A stretch of DNA of 64,000 nucleotides from Flectonema sp. DT1601 (GCA_964019425.1 OZ025793.1:1-64000), one strand, 5' to 3'. Shown: positions 41,733-54,387, numbered from the stretch's first letter. Translations and numbers: made by a program. The notes: generated by a model not told the origin, from the letters alone.

Positions 41733-42185
41733 ATGGCAACTCAGGTAACCCAATCCACCGCTCAAGCGAATCCAAATATCGGATTGTACTGTCTTGATGC
41801 TATGAACTATGTCAACAAGAAATGGGAGAGCGAGAAAGTTAGTAAAAGGTATAAACAATAACTTATGGGTTTAAGGCAATGGCAAAGCCAGATAAAGTTA
41901 AAAGGAAACGTCATAATGTACGTCGCGTCTTAGATAGGACCAGGAGCCAACACAAAATAGTACTCAGTGAGGCGCTCAACGAAATCCATATCTACAAGCA
42001 GACGTTAGGAGTTATTGGTTTAGGTAGTTTTTAAAAGCGACGGAGACAAAAAGATAGCAATTCGTGGTATTGCATTCGTGGCAATCCGACAAACAGAATA
42101 CTCTGATGTCTCAATACCGTCGCTGGAAGCAATCCAGAAAAATGGATCGTACTTTGACTGGAAAATAGTTCAAAACATGTTCTGA
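41733..42185 (+). CDS. Candidate small spliced gene
   Basis: Exon 41733-41848 starts ATG and reads MATQVTQSTAQANPNIGLYC then MNYVNKKWESEKVSK, with donor AG|GTATAA. A middle block from 41879 reads AKPDKVKRKRHNVRRVLDRT and KIVLSEALNEIHIYKQTLG. The terminal block, 42024-42185, follows GGTTTAG and reads DKKIAIRGIAFVAIRQTEYS then GSYFDWKIVQNMF and TGA. Each block is clearly coding-like on the same strand, but the joins between them are not settled. Function unknown. Confidence 0.45.
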
Positions 42186-43427
42186 AAAACAATAAAAGCA
42201 AAGCCAGGGAACTAAACCCTTGGCGCTCGACTACTCCGTGAGATTAATCACTTCACTAAATCCGTCGGATCTGGGATGGGGACAGTTGGATAAAACGTAA
42301 AATATTAAATTACATTTAACAACCATCAATTAGAATCAACTATCAGGATCACAGCAACTACTGATTGGGAACCCAAAAAGGTACTTCCAACAATACGAAA
42401 GGCTCGCACTGCTATGCTCCTAAAGCTGATTTCTTTTTTCCCCACTATTTTTGACTCTTGCTACCAAAATGGAATAAAACAACAGAGCCAAACCCACGGC
42501 AAGGGACAACTTACATAAATAACAATACTTCCTGAAACTAAAAGGAAGAGGGCAACTATTTGGTGTTTGGCTTTAATCAAAAAGAATCTTTTTTTTTTTT
42601 TTTTTTTTGAAAAATTATTAGCCACAGCAGTAAATTATAATAAGGGATCTCACAAGGGAGGTATAAAATAATACAAGTAATGAAAAAGGACAAGAACAAT
42701 TGATCTGAGAAATAAATATTTGACTGACAGCAACTTGAAATGATCAAGGTCAGTGATATGCGTGTGTTGGTATGATTCAGGTGTCTCAATGCCGCTTCTG
42801 CCTTGAGTGTCGGAGGTGAAGTGTTACTGCTTCACAAGACACAAGAGCAAACATTTGAGGTGCCGGTTTGTTATATTTCTCTCGCTCTTTTGTAATTTAT
42901 TATTTTTGCTTTCCTTTGAAATTTCGAAATCGCAATTCATAAGTTTTTTTTTTTTTTTTTTTTAAAGGAATTGAAGTCGTGACTTCAATTCCTTCAGCGG
43001 TAAACAAATTATTGCTGGGCGTTGTCGCCTATACAGCAAACACTTCTCAACTACTATTGTGATATTTGGTATTGGTTGTCTGGTAGGTAACTCGCAAATA
43101 ACATCGTTAATATTCCGTGTGGCGGATCGGATAAAGAAACCGAAGCATTTCAATGAGCAGCAACATTGTTATTACAACATTACTTCACATCTCTTGCATT
43201 TTATTTGCCAACACCTACTTCAGTTGAAAATCGTTGATTGGATGTTAGCACCGATTTGATACTTTCAGAAGGGTAACAACAAAGGTATTACTACTTCCTT
43301 ATAACTGAATACAAGTAAGAATAAATAAATTATTATCTTCACCTATTCATGTGTTCAGTCTTGTTTAACACCATAGAAAGTAGGCATCAGGTATAAACTG
43401 GTTGACAAATCAATGTACTACTCGCAG
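42186..43427. other. A+T-rich DNA with a possible exon at 43110-43259
   Basis: A plus-strand frame ending at 43259 reads VADRIKKPKHFNEQQHCYYN. An antisense frame is also open. Otherwise only T runs are visible. Confidence 0.35.
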
Positions 43428-43551
43428 AATCGGAATCTTAGTGGCAAGAAAAGAATTGATTGCCGCTAAACACTCTTGCGTGGTACTCGTCAATGTTTTT
43501 GATAAAGAAGCAGGAAGGACATCTCTGCAACTGCTTCCTTGTCAAAAGTAA
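43428..43551 (+). CDS. Terminal exon of an unrecognised gene
   Basis: Follows the acceptor CTACTCGCAG and reads IGILVARKELIAAKHSCVVL then NVFDKEAGRTSLQLLPCQK and TAA. The alternating hydrophobic strand and charged turn look like a globular domain end. Upstream exons not identified. Confidence 0.4.
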
Positions 43552-44910
43552 ACGAGAAATGGGTTCGCAATATAATCAACTCAAAGTAGTTCATTTATTT
43601 ATTTACGAAGCCTAGGAAGCAAAGTGTTTTACAGTTTTTTTGCTTCCTAAAAATTTTCAATATTTTTTTTTTTTTTTTTTTATTCTTCTTCAGTGCTTAT
43701 GCATGTATCTCGCAAAAGAAATATTTTCCTTCTTTCCTTTATTTTGTTTTTATTCTGATTTTTTCGTTATGTTGATTAATAAAAAGAAAAATTGTGTTTG
43801 AGGGAACCCTTTCATTATCACTTCGTTAGACACGCGTCGGCAATCAAAATGATATTGCTATCTAAATAATACTACGCAAGGCATTCTTTCTTTCAGTTAC
43901 AAAACCTTCCATACACCACGACGAAGATTGTCATTCTCACTTGTTCCAGTTCTTAGAGAACAATGAATGTGAAAAGATTTTTTTTTTTGTTTTGTTTTGA
44001 TTTATTATTACTAGCGCTAAATAAAAAAAAAAAGGTAGAAGGAAGGATTAAAGGAATACACATCCGACCTTGCTAACAGGTTTTCCTTAAGTAACCAAAA
44101 ATGTTTTTTTTCTTTTTTCTTTTTTTTATTAAATCGACAATAACATGAACTACCTGAGAGGACTATCCTCCAATTGGAGTACAACCCAGAATTGAACTGG
44201 TGCGAAACTAGGAGTACCTCGACACCAAAGAATTTATTCTGTTTTGAGGAAGTAGAAAGAATCGAACGGTTTGTTTGCAAGTAGCGCAAAAATAGATTAA
44301 TCTGACTAAAGGATCCGCGTTGGGTATTTATTAACAGTAATAATAATAATAATAGAATAATAGTTTCACAACAAAACATGCTAACCCAACGTGAAGACCC
44401 ATTGTAATTCGAATCATCTCCTCTGTGAACGAACCGACTTACTAAAAAGAAGTTTCTGTCGGGATGGGCAAACTAATTTTAAAAATAATTCTCTTCTGCT
44501 ATATGTAGCTCGCCAGGGTTCCTTGGCAGCTGTATGTCACGAGCACTCAAAAAGAAGTTGCTGTAAACAAACACAGTCAGTTTCGATCCATTTATGCAAA
44601 AAGGGATTAAAAACAACTACACTCAAAAGTAAAGAATTACTACAACAGAAAATGGATTATTCTTTTTATTATTTCAACAGTCGATGTTCTGATTTTAACC
44701 AAATTTCCATCATCAGATCAAAAGAGGTGGTAGTGTCAGCACGTTTAGACTTCGAATTCAACAAACATCAGGTAGTCCTCATTAGATGTTTGCCTCACAA
44801 AAGCTTCAACTGCAGAGCTCCTTGGTAAACCAGAAAGCAGTGAAGTCATTCTAATGTAAATACGAAGCAGAGTAAACCGATACAAATAACACATTTGATC
44901 TATTCTTCAG
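43552..44910. other. Mixed DNA with competing frames
   Basis: A 145-codon plus frame at 44391-44828 has Cys/Lys/Ser-heavy, unconvincing composition. On the minus strand, 44740-44850 is open with MTSLLSGLPRSSAVEAFVRQ. I cannot choose between them. Confidence 0.35.
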
Positions 44911-44999
44911 ATGGAGTCAAGTCGACTGATAAAAACGCATTGAGCGACGGGATTGTCATTCATGCGAACGCAAGTCGGTCCATTTTCTTTGAGTGGTAG
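44911..44999 (+). CDS. Terminal exon of an unrecognised gene
   Basis: Follows the acceptor TATTCTTCAG and reads GVKSTDKNALSDGIVIHANA then SRSIFFEW and TAG. Good splice site and coding composition. No homologue recognised. Confidence 0.4.
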
Positions 45000-46663
45000 G
45001 ATCGTAATATAAATAATCCAAACTGAATATATATTTATTTATTTATTTATCTTATTAAATCAGGAAAGTCAAACTTCTGGAGAAGCTCACAGTGTGTACT
45101 ACGTCATATATAACTTAATTAAAGTCACACAACAGTAGAATCGATCCGAAAGTCGGATTATGAAGTTAGCTTCTGTTGGTGAAGAAGACTCTTTGAGAAA
45201 GGTTGTTAGGATTCAACAAAAAAAATACACTTCGCAAGTGGTTATAATTTTGCTCTTTTTTTAGAAAAAAGAAAAAAAAAAAAAAGAAAAAAAGAAAATC
45301 ACTGAAAATCAGTAATAAAAACAACATGCACGAAAACTTTTTTTTTCTTTTTTTTTTTTTTTTTTCAAAAAAACAGCTCAAAGAGGAAAAAAATTTGATA
45401 TTTCTGGTCTGATCGCTAGTTGGCGAAACAAGACATTACTTTGTTCCAACCATTGTAAGGCATTGAATCAATCAGGGAAAAAAAAGGAGAAAAGAAAAAT
45501 AATCAATGAGGAGGGTTCAAACTACTAATGCGTACTGCCAAGAGCGTGTCGGAGGGTTCAAGATCCGATTACAAGTGCTCGTTTTCAGTACGTGCAATTG
45601 ATTGCTCTTAAGAAGTTCTTCACATAGACGAAGGAATAGGGAACTAAATAAAAATAAAGAAATTCCACGTTTTCCGACATTAAAAAGGAAAAAACAGACA
45701 ACAAAAGTTAGACTATCGCCACATCCTATTTCAGGATGACTCAAAACTATTATTAGGCGGGAATCTTGTCGCAATATTTATGAGGCCATGCTGCTTATTA
45801 TTTTATATCCTCATTACCAACGGATCACTTCTGTGATGACTTTAACAACTTTTGAAGGCAAAAAAAATAGTTGTTGTGGGGAAGGGTTGCCTACTAAGAA
45901 ATCAGAGTCAGCACTTAGGGTCTCGTTGGTTCATTGGAAATTATTAAGAAAAAAAACTCCTAAAAACAGATAAGCCAGTCACGCTAAAACATTAGCGGCC
46001 CATTATATCCTTTCCTATCCTAACATAGCAACATAAGCTGCGTGAAATAATAGCTCTTTTTAGTTAGTATTGGTCAGCGAGCTCTAGAGGACGGTCAGCT
46101 GATACAAAAAAAAGAAAGAAAAAAAAAACGGAACAGAGGGGTAGGAAATTAGGGGAACGTTATTTTTTTTTCATTCTCTTTTTTTTTTTTTTTTTTTTTT
46201 TTAAATATTGCTTTTTTCAAATAATCAAAAAAAAAGAACCCGCACTGAAATTTCTTTTTCGATTCCTTTATTTTTTTTTTTTTTTTTTTTTACTTTCTTT
46301 TTATTTTTTTTTTTTTAAATTCACATTCTTTATAGGTTAAGTTAGAAGGTTAGTTAGAGTAGTTTATTTGTTGTTGTTGTTGTGTTTTACTTGAATTTAA
46401 GAGGATTGGTAATTGATAAGGTATGCATCACATAGGATGAAGTAGTTGACCATCACACAAGTCATGAGTACAACTCTGTTGTTCTCTGAAGCAGAGTTTT
46501 ATATTACTGCAGTACTCTGATGGAAATCATAACTTTTATTATTTTTCTCCCTGCTAACACACAACAGAGTGTGTACAGCAGGGGAGGAAAGTGATACTAT
46601 ATAAGTTCCAGAGAGGTTTGGTCATGAAGAAATTAATACATCAAGTCCAAAGAAAGAAAGAAA
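45000..46663. other. A+T-rich DNA with ambiguous short frames
   Basis: 45155-45215 on + (KLASVGEEDSLRKVVRIQ) and 45517-45640 on both strands are open. T runs at 46181 and 46273. Nothing is firmly supported. Confidence 0.35.
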
Positions 46664-46828
46664 ATGAAACACTTAATAAACAGAAAACTGTGTCGGGTAA
46701 TAAATAAAAAATCCCTCGTCGCTGTAGAAAACTTGTCAACAGCGAAGAATAACTCATTTATAAGTTTCCACCCTCACTGTTCAGTTGTAGAAGGTACGAC
46801 TGCTGCAGGTATCATTGTCAGTAAATAA
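46664..46828 (+). CDS. Short ORF, possible first exon
   Basis: ATG to TAA, 54 codons: MKHLINRKLCRVINKKSLVA then STAKNNSFISFHPHCSVVEG and TTAAGIIVSK. The basic N terminus could be a mitochondrial targeting peptide. It may stand alone or continue into exons not seen. Confidence 0.3.
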   Translation: MKHLINRKLCRVINKKSLVAVENLSTAKNNSFISFHPHCSVVEGTTAAGIIVSK

Positions 46829-49091
46829 GATGACAAGTTTCAAATCGCAATCGTAACATATAAATTGCTTACAAGATTAAATGTTCGCGCAAAATACTAT
46901 AAATAAAATCCTCGAAAAAAACATAACAACTAATACAATAACAACATCAACAGAAAGTGTTGGTTGCTACATCGATGAAAAAAAAAAAGGGGGGAAAAAG
47001 GAATAGTTAGTAGTATGGTTAGAAAAGGTTAAACGGGTTAATTAGAAGGGGAAAAAAAACTGATAAAGTCATCAGAATAAATAACGAACAACAGCGTGAA
47101 GGGTGGTTTCGTTTAAAATTATTTGTTATTAAAATTAGTTAACAGCCGACTACTTTTTGTTGTTGCCTTAGCTGAAAGGGAAAGCTAAACTCAGTTGACT
47201 CCCCGACTTGAATTCTAATCGACAAGACTATAAATTAAAAAATAAATAAATAGTAAATTTCAAAGAAAATCATAACAAGTCATTCCCCAAGCGATGTCCT
47301 GAGATTCGACGTTTTTTTTTTTTTTTTTTTAAACTACTTGACTACTCGCTTGAGATAACGGAGTCCGCACAAGGCTGATAGCAGTGGTTTTTTTTTCTTC
47401 TTTTTTTTTTCTTTTTTTTTTATAGTGTGGATCACCGACAAAATCACAAAATGCAAAGTGTCCTGAACTGAGTTCAGACTTCTTTTTTTTTTTTTTTTAA
47501 ACAAGAATTATGCAATGTCTTCGATGCCCAAAAATTAAGTTCAGACAAGATAGTAGCGCCGACTTTTCGTCCAAAGCTCTCCGTGAGTATAAATAAAGAA
47601 TTGAAAAAATTAAATATAAGATGTGATTTTTAACCATATAAAAGAAGAGAGTCGAAGAAAAAAAATAAATTAATAAAGATTCACTGCTCTGAAAACTTCA
47701 AGTATCACAGACCAAGTGACTAAACCAAATAAATAAGATCCAACTGCCCAACAGTGTCAGTGTCACTAACTGCTGACCAATATTACACGATTCGGCAATC
47801 AGCTTACTGATCATAGCTCGCCTGAAGAAAACGGTATCCGTGAGAGTCGAACTGTAAGACAATAAAAGAACAACAGTCTCTTTATTATCCACATAAAAGC
47901 TCACTTGGATACCGAAGTATCAATGGCTTACTATTCACAAGATGAATAATAACAAACACAACCAACGTAGCAACACACAGATGCAGGATGATGGTCGTTG
48001 ACAAAAGGCGCTGCTAAGAAGACACCTCAGTAGAAGAGTTAAGTCTTCAGAAAGTAGAAGTTTCGGTTTTCTTATGTTCGTCAACATTTGGCAACACAAT
48101 TAAGATTGGGAGGGTTTTTTTTTTTTTTTTTTTCTCGCCCATCTTAATTTCAACGACCATTTCCCTTTTCAGTTAGAAGTTGTAAATTTCCAATTTCCTC
48201 AAACAGCAACACAACATGAAGGATGCTATAATAAGAAACATGGATGGTTCACGGCTCTTGAATTCCGGTCGGCAAATGCACGACAGTCGAAACACGAAAC
48301 CCGACACGCACTCCTGTAGTACGTTTCGTTTGCTATTCGTTTCATCTTTACAAAAGGAAGTAAATATATAAAATTAAAGTCACAATGTATAACAAGGAAA
48401 GAGATGTTTTTAATGAAGTCTTCCTCTGTCTTGGCAGAAATATCTTTTTACACTTTCTTAGACAGCATCGAACAAAAGAAAGAAATAAAGATGTTCAGTT
48501 TTTCTTGCCCCAGGTAAAACACTTAATAAGTGTGCTGGGATTTGGTTGCATTTAAATTTATGTCACGTGCTGGCTGGTCAAAAAAGAACGAGAAACCAAG
48601 TCAGCATGTGTTTCTGAAATCAATTCCAATTCTTGTACGTTAAGAGATAAAAGAGAAGTAAGAAAAAAATAAAATAAATAAATAAATGTAGCAAATACTG
48701 TATGTATGCACCACAAAACATAAAATAATGTTAATAAGGGCACAGCAATTATTAGCGATTGGAAAGAAAGAAAATAAAAGGAATCGAATAGAATGTCAAA
48801 TCCAGGGGACCGAAATCCTCCCGGCTGTTAATGAAATCGAAAAGGTATCCCATAAAGGGTTTTTCCCATAAAGGGGTTTGGTTTACTGAATTAGAAAGCC
48901 ATGCATCTGAGCACCGACTCTTTCTGTCTTGAAATTCGTGTTTTCGCAACAAAACAAGAATAACAACCAACGATAGGGAAAAAAACAAACAAGCAAAATA
49001 AAAAAATAAAAAAAAAGAGAGAAGAAGACGACGCTGCTGGTGTTGCGCTCACTCAAACAATCAAAAAACAACATAAAAAATAGAATAATAA
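46829..49091. other. A+T-rich DNA
   Basis: Minus-strand pieces near 47700-47930 include a possible 53-base intron (GTGAGC to CTTACAG) between open blocks. The rest is T runs and low complexity. Confidence 0.35.
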
Positions 49092-49375
49092 ATGAGCGCC
49101 ATGGATGACAAGTATCAGCAACTTCTTAAACATGTTAAGCATTAGACATCAGTAAGTTTTGTATCTTTTTTAAAATTTTTGAATAAAAGAAAAATAATGA
49201 AAGGGGGGGAAAAGAGTGATGAGAAAAGAATAATAATAAAAAGGAACTATAAAAAACTAGAACGGTATCTCAGAATAAATTGTACCATAACGAGTTCGCG
49301 GTCTTGTCAACGATTCGCGACAGGACTTTCAAATACAAACACTCTCTCTGTTGCAATACTAAGAAAGGATATTAA
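49092..49375 (+). CDS. Candidate small gene, first and last exon visible
   Basis: First exon from ATG 49092 reads MSAMDDKYQQLLKHV before a possible donor GTTAAG. The last exon, 49274-49375, follows GGTATCTCAG and reads NKLYHNEFAVLSTIRDRTFK then YKHSLCCNTKKGY and TAA. The interval between is A-rich and holds no clear exon. An overlapping frame is also open in the second half. Confidence 0.35.
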
Positions 49376-49969
49376 CAGGGAAAGAAAAACCAACTAACTG
49401 CTTTTCTGACGAAACTAAAAATTCAATTTGTGCGAGCTAGGTACACGAACAAAAAAAAACGTCAAAAAAAAAAAAAAGATTGGTTGAGCTTCCCATTCGT
49501 AATTACTTAGAATTCCGAATCAATTGTAATCGCGGCTGCTGTTCCAATAACTGTTTCTTAGTTAGCTATCGAAGTAGGAGAAGTAAACGTTACAGTTACA
49601 GGCAAGACCGAGAAAAGTAACGTCATTTGCAATACTTCTTCTTAAATACAAACAGCGCGTTATTAAATATATTATTTTCAATTGAATTGATTTGAACTTC
49701 TTCACAACAACAACAAGTTACCTCCTCGTCTTAGGAACAAACACTACGACGGGAAATACAAGACTTTGACGGGTATGTAGAAAAAAGACTTATTGTCTTC
49801 TACCATTCAGTCATGCAAAGGAATAGTAAAGAAGATTCATCTGAAGTCTGAAGGGACACAATATCAGAATCACTCTTCTCTCTTACCAATACGTAACTAG
49901 TACTATTTCATCTTGTGAAGGTCCAACAAGAACACTTGCCGAGAGAAGTTGGTTGTTTGCTTTTGGAAG

Positions 49970-50016
49970 GTAGCCTCTCGATGGTGAAAACCATCACAAA
50001 TAATATGAGAGGCTAC
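49970..50016 (+). ncRNA. Nested hairpin with GAAA tetraloop
   Basis: A 10-bp stem GTAGCCTCTC (49970-49979) pairs perfectly with GAGAGGCTAC (50007-50016). It encloses a perfect 6-bp hairpin GATGGT-GAAA-ACCATC (49980-49995) capped by a GNRA tetraloop, leaving an 11-base bulge on one side. This looks like a structured RNA element; a small inverted-repeat relic is the alternative. Confidence 0.4.
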
Positions 50017-50289
50017 TAACAGAAAGCTTTGGTGGTGACTGCCTCAGTAGAGAGGAGACGTTGACTGAACGACTACTGCACCAATTGTTGGGGAAATAAC
50101 AAAAAAAAAAAAAAAAAGGGTCATTATTAGACTCATATTTAAAAATATTTATGTAACCTGTACCAATTGGTTAGTCAGATTTAGAGTGCTCTGCTAAATT
50201 GATTTGCTTGGACACGACGTGTAGTAACAAAAGAAGGAGATACAGTACACCGGAAACACTATTCCGTTCTATAAGTATAACGTACTTCT

Positions 50290-50463
50290 TCAGTGCATCG
50301 TTAAGGAGTTTCTTGCTTGTACTCGACCTGCTACAGCCAAAGGGGGATAGCACGGTAAGGGATTCCGCCGTATTAATACGTCATTTATGTACGATTGCGT
50401 AAATCCAGAGAGTTTGGTTTGCGTCCTACGCGTGATAGTCAATAAAGTTGACAGTACAAACAT
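50290..50463 (-). CDS. Short unrecognised ORF or exon
   Basis: 57 codons from ATG: MFVLSTLLTITRRTQTKLSG then QSYINDVLIRRNPLPCYPPL. A second minus frame directly downstream (50171-50330) reads KKLLNDALKKYVILIERNSV, so the two may be exons of one gene with a short intron near 50305, or a frameshifted gene. Confidence 0.35.
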   Translation of the reverse strand: MFVLSTLLTITRRTQTKLSGFTQSYINDVLIRRNPLPCYPPLAVAGRVQARNSLTMH

Positions 50464-50544
50464 AAAAAAAGATCAGTTCTGTTTTTTTTTTTAAATTCTT
50501 TTTTTTTCAATTGAAGAAAAGGTCAGAAGGAACAAGTTTTACAT

Positions 50545-50582
<38 letters not shown>

Positions 50583-50841
50583 TTTGATTCACAACGAGAG
50601 AGGAGGTTGAGAATATCATATTCAGAGTAGCTGAGGGACCAACTTTACTGAAGTACGAGAAATAACATTTATATCGAACCACACAAACTGGTCCAATAAG
50701 GGACAGCAGTGGAGTAGTGTGGAAATAATTAAATAGCAACCTGTGAATGATACTACCACTTACTCAAGAAGAATATCATAAGAAACATGAGTAAGAAAGT
50801 AGAATAACTAAACCCAATATCAGTTATATTACTGTCATTGT

Positions 50842-51513
50842 CAACGTTGAAGTGTAGAAAGAAAAAGAACTCCACAAAAGAAGTACTTTTATTTACTTCA
50901 CCCAATGCGATAATATAACTCTGGTAGACTGTTTGAAGTACAAAATAGGAAGTAAGACTCATTTTTATTTTTTTTATTTATAATTATAAATTATTTATTT
51001 TTTTTTTTCATGTTGTACTTTTTTTTTTTTCGTCTTTTGAATGTGAAGTGTAGAAAGAAATAAATAATCCCTAAAGTGGAGTATTTGTCTACTTCATTCA
51101 ATTGGCAGGAAGGAAGAAAAAAAGAGAGTTCATCCAAATATCATTCGCGCCATTTATGTCGTTTATTTTGTTCTCAGAACGTGAAGTGTAGAATGAAAAA
51201 GTGTTCTTTTCGTCGGAACAGCATTTTATTTCTTCGTTCAAGAAAGCACAGGTACAAAAAAGACAAAAAAAGAAAAAAATAAATAAGGTTTTCACTAAAG
51301 AATAAGAAACACAATTTAAATCTGATATATGTCCTTCGACTCTACCGATCTTGCAGAGTAGAAAAGGTTTTCGTTGAAACTTTTCATTTTGCAAAAAATT
51401 GTCGCAAAAACTATAACTTTTATGTTTTTTTTTTCTTTTTTTCTTTTTTTTTTTTTTGAACGTGAAGTGTAGAATTGAAAAAGTGTTTTACAACACTTAT
51501 ATTTTCTTCGTTC
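50842..51513 (+). repeat. Four dispersed hairpin repeats with shared stem
   Basis: Units at 50842-50908, 51038-51101, 51177-51239 and 51458-51513 share GAACGTGAAGTGTAGAA (variants) at the left and CTTCGTTCAAG (variants) at the right. The ends pair to close each unit. Interiors differ in sequence but each can form an inner hairpin, for example AAGTGTT/AACACTT in unit 4 and TGTTC/GAACA in unit 3. Units 2 to 4 keep a two-base bulge in the outer stem. Conserved structure over changed sequence suggests selection on RNA or a MITE-like family. Confidence 0.5.
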
Positions 51514-53116
51514 AAGAAACTATTACAATTACAGTGTGGGTTTTTGTCCGAAACGGAACATATTTTATTGACTTTTCGGGGGGTTCCCGATTCGCAGCCT
51601 CTCGTAAATAATTTGAAATTCAGAAATAGGAAGTCAGACAGGCCACCTAATCTGTTGTAAGGGTCGGCGGGAGGTGTCCTCTTAAAGGGACTGTGAGAGA
51701 ACTCTCTCTCGAGGTTAGTAAATTAACTGCTAATTGCTCACAAAGATTCACGGAAGGAGAACAAAAACCACACAAGCGGCTGTTGTGTAATTCCACAAAG
51801 AAAGCCATCACTAAAAAAGTCTCATGTGAAACAGCGAATTAGAATCGCAGCCAGATTATTGTACAGTTTTTATTATTATTATTATTTGTCATCAAAATAA
51901 GAACTCTTGGCAAGGGGGTCCAATGCTTTCGTAAGCAATCAAGAACAAGATCGGGAATGCATAAGCGGGAGCTTTCAAAGCAGAACCTAAATAATTATTT
52001 AGCAATAGATTCGGTTCCATTGTAGCACAAGGATAAGAACTATTGTTACAGAGACATCGTCGCCCTTAATCAGTAATTTTTCCTTGGAGTGAAGACAGGG
52101 GAATCTCGCAAGTAGACAAAGTAGAAAGAAGCACCACGTCACTAATAAAGTGCTGGTGCACAACTTTAATAAAATAATCAATCAAAAATCTGAAAATCTA
52201 AACGGAGGCTTTGCTTCACAGACAAAAATGTTTTTTGCGGCTAAAGCCACTCAGTCCATTGTGAGCGTTGCGCTCCAAACACGAGGCCAAAATAAGTCTT
52301 AATCTGCTTCCGGAGATAATGCGACAGTTACTTTATATAGACCGCGACTGACGCTAAAAGTAGTATCTCACGAGCAATAAAGAGACTTGATTGGGTGAGG
52401 TGAGAGGGAATTGTCGACACGACTACTGGCCCAAGGAGGAACTCAGTTTCTCTGTTTTTTTTTTTTTTTTTTTCTTTTTTTTTTCTGCTTCGAGGAAAAA
52501 GAAAATCGAGGAGGATCAGGAGGTTAATTTCAGTTCACCGACACCACTGTTTCGAGTGGCTACTTCGCAACTATTCTTTTATTATGAGGGGTGGGAGATG
52601 GGACACATATTTTCGTTTTTTTTCTTTCAAAAAAAAAAAAAAAAAAGTTTTCTGTTTTTTTCAGTGCGGGTTTTTTTTCTTCTTTTTCTTCTTCTTCTTC
52701 TTCCTCAAGGGGGAGAACGGTTTTTTTTTTTCATTTGTTAAATAAAAATAATACTGACCAACTATCAGTCACCAACACACCACAAATGGGATAGTCTACA
52801 ATAGACTAACGCGCGTAGCAGAGTTTACGAGCTGGAAATAGTTTGCAATCATCTGATACAAAATTAGGCATCAAGTTACCCGACTACATTCTCTTACTCA
52901 ACAAAGAGAAACAGGTCGATCGCTTCAATAGATAGTCGAGAACTTTAACTACAGGGAGTGAGACTCTCACTGATGAGAAATGACTTTAAATTACCTGTTA
53001 GTAAATACTCGAAGCAAACAGTATCAAGAGGCAGCTGAAAATACCAAAAATAAAAAAATAAAAAATAAAAAGTTTATTTTGGGTGTTTTTGCATTGTTGT
53101 GGTATTGATCACACAG
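51514..53116. other. T-run-rich DNA with short ambiguous frames
   Basis: 51475-51660 on + (GFLSETEHILLTFRGVPDSQ) and 52060-52160 on minus (HFISDVVLLSTLSTCEIPLS) are coding-like. A plus block at 52228-52299 begins MFFAAKATQSIVSVALQTRG after CTTCACAG. None is long enough to model. Confidence 0.35.
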
Positions 53117-53191
53117 ATCAGATTCGTGGTCTTCACGAAGACTTCCGATGAAGCTGCGCAGCCCAACGAGTGCAACCAACTCTTACAGCAG
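53117..53191 (+). CDS. Isolated exon-like block
   Basis: Flanked by the acceptor GATCACACAG and the donor CAG|GTAAAA; 75 bases much richer in G+C than the surrounding DNA. One frame reads FVVFTKTSDEAAQPNECNQL. A second frame is also open, so the reading is not fixed. Confidence 0.35.
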
Positions 53192-54387
53192 GTAAAAAAA
53201 ACATAAATTTTGCGAGGGGAGTAACTTGAGGGGAGGGGAGGTACGGGGGGGGACAGGCTTCAACTATTTTATTTCACCAATTACAAATTCTCACTTTGGA
53301 GAACAAAAACCTTTTTTTTAAAAGAAAAAAATCACTATTTTTTCTCCAGAAATTACCGCGAGAAAGAAAAAAAAAATAAACATCCATCCAACAGAAATAT
53401 CAACGTTGGTTCGCCTGGACGACAGTCCCCCCAGACAGAGACTTGACAAATAAAATGGAAAAAGGGAAAAAAAAAAAACAACAATATTGAATAAGGAGAA
53501 CTGCCTTGTTGGATGAGAGCACATTACCAAAAAAGAAAGATTGGGCTCACTAAAACAACAAGACAACAAAAAAAAAACCTTAGAAAAAAAAAAACATAAG
53601 GCGTAGATAAAAAAAGAATTACCAAACTAAAAAGAACAACAACAAATTTTGGTATTGCGACACTAAAAACTTCTGTTTTTTTATGGAAACACAATATAAC
53701 ATAAAAAAAATGAAAAATCAGCTAGGTTTAGAGAAAGAAGCTTTTTTTTTTTTTCTTTTTTCTTTTTTCTTTTTTTCACAACGGCTTCTTTTTCTTTTGC
53801 TTGTAAGCCGAAGGGGACGTTTCAGTCCCCTGTAAGATTTTCTTTTTTCTTTTTGTTTTTGACCATGGAAAGACCATTTAGAAAAAAAAAAGCAAAATAA
53901 AAAGAGAAGAAAAAAATATAAAAAAAACACGCAAAAAAAAAGAATAGCTTTTTTTTAATTGTTGCAAAGGAGAGAGCTTTCTTTTTTTTTTTGGTTTGCT
54001 TTGTTTTTTTTTTTTTTTCTTTTTCCCCCTTCTTTTTTTTCCACACAACTTTCCCATGAAGGTAAACAAAATAAAGGAATCGTTTGAGAGCCAAGAATCT
54101 CAAGTTCGTTACCCTATTGAAGAAGCACTCATTCAACACCAGAAATTGCAATTAAAACAACATCAAGAAAGCACAGGGCGAAGTTCGAACCCATGTACTT
54201 TATTTATTCTTTTTTGCATAACTTCTTTTCTGGACTGAAGCTCTCAGAGTCCTGAATGCCAGTGCCCCTTCACATATATAAGAGATCAACTAAAAGAGAC
54301 GCAAGCTCTACAAAAACTTAATTTTATATAAAGAACAAGCAGGTTCTGCTGATAACTAGAAATAAATATCGAAGCAGGCAACTTGTC
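53192..54387. other. Low-complexity A/T-run DNA
   Basis: Many A and T runs; ORFs are poly-Lys or poly-Phe artefacts. GTTCGAACCC at about 54184 looks like a tRNA B box, but no A box or acceptor stem accompanies it. Confidence 0.6.

Noticed and set aside
54180-54195. tRNA gene at a B-box-like GTTCGAACCC
   Set aside because: No A box, anticodon arm or acceptor stem can be placed around it.
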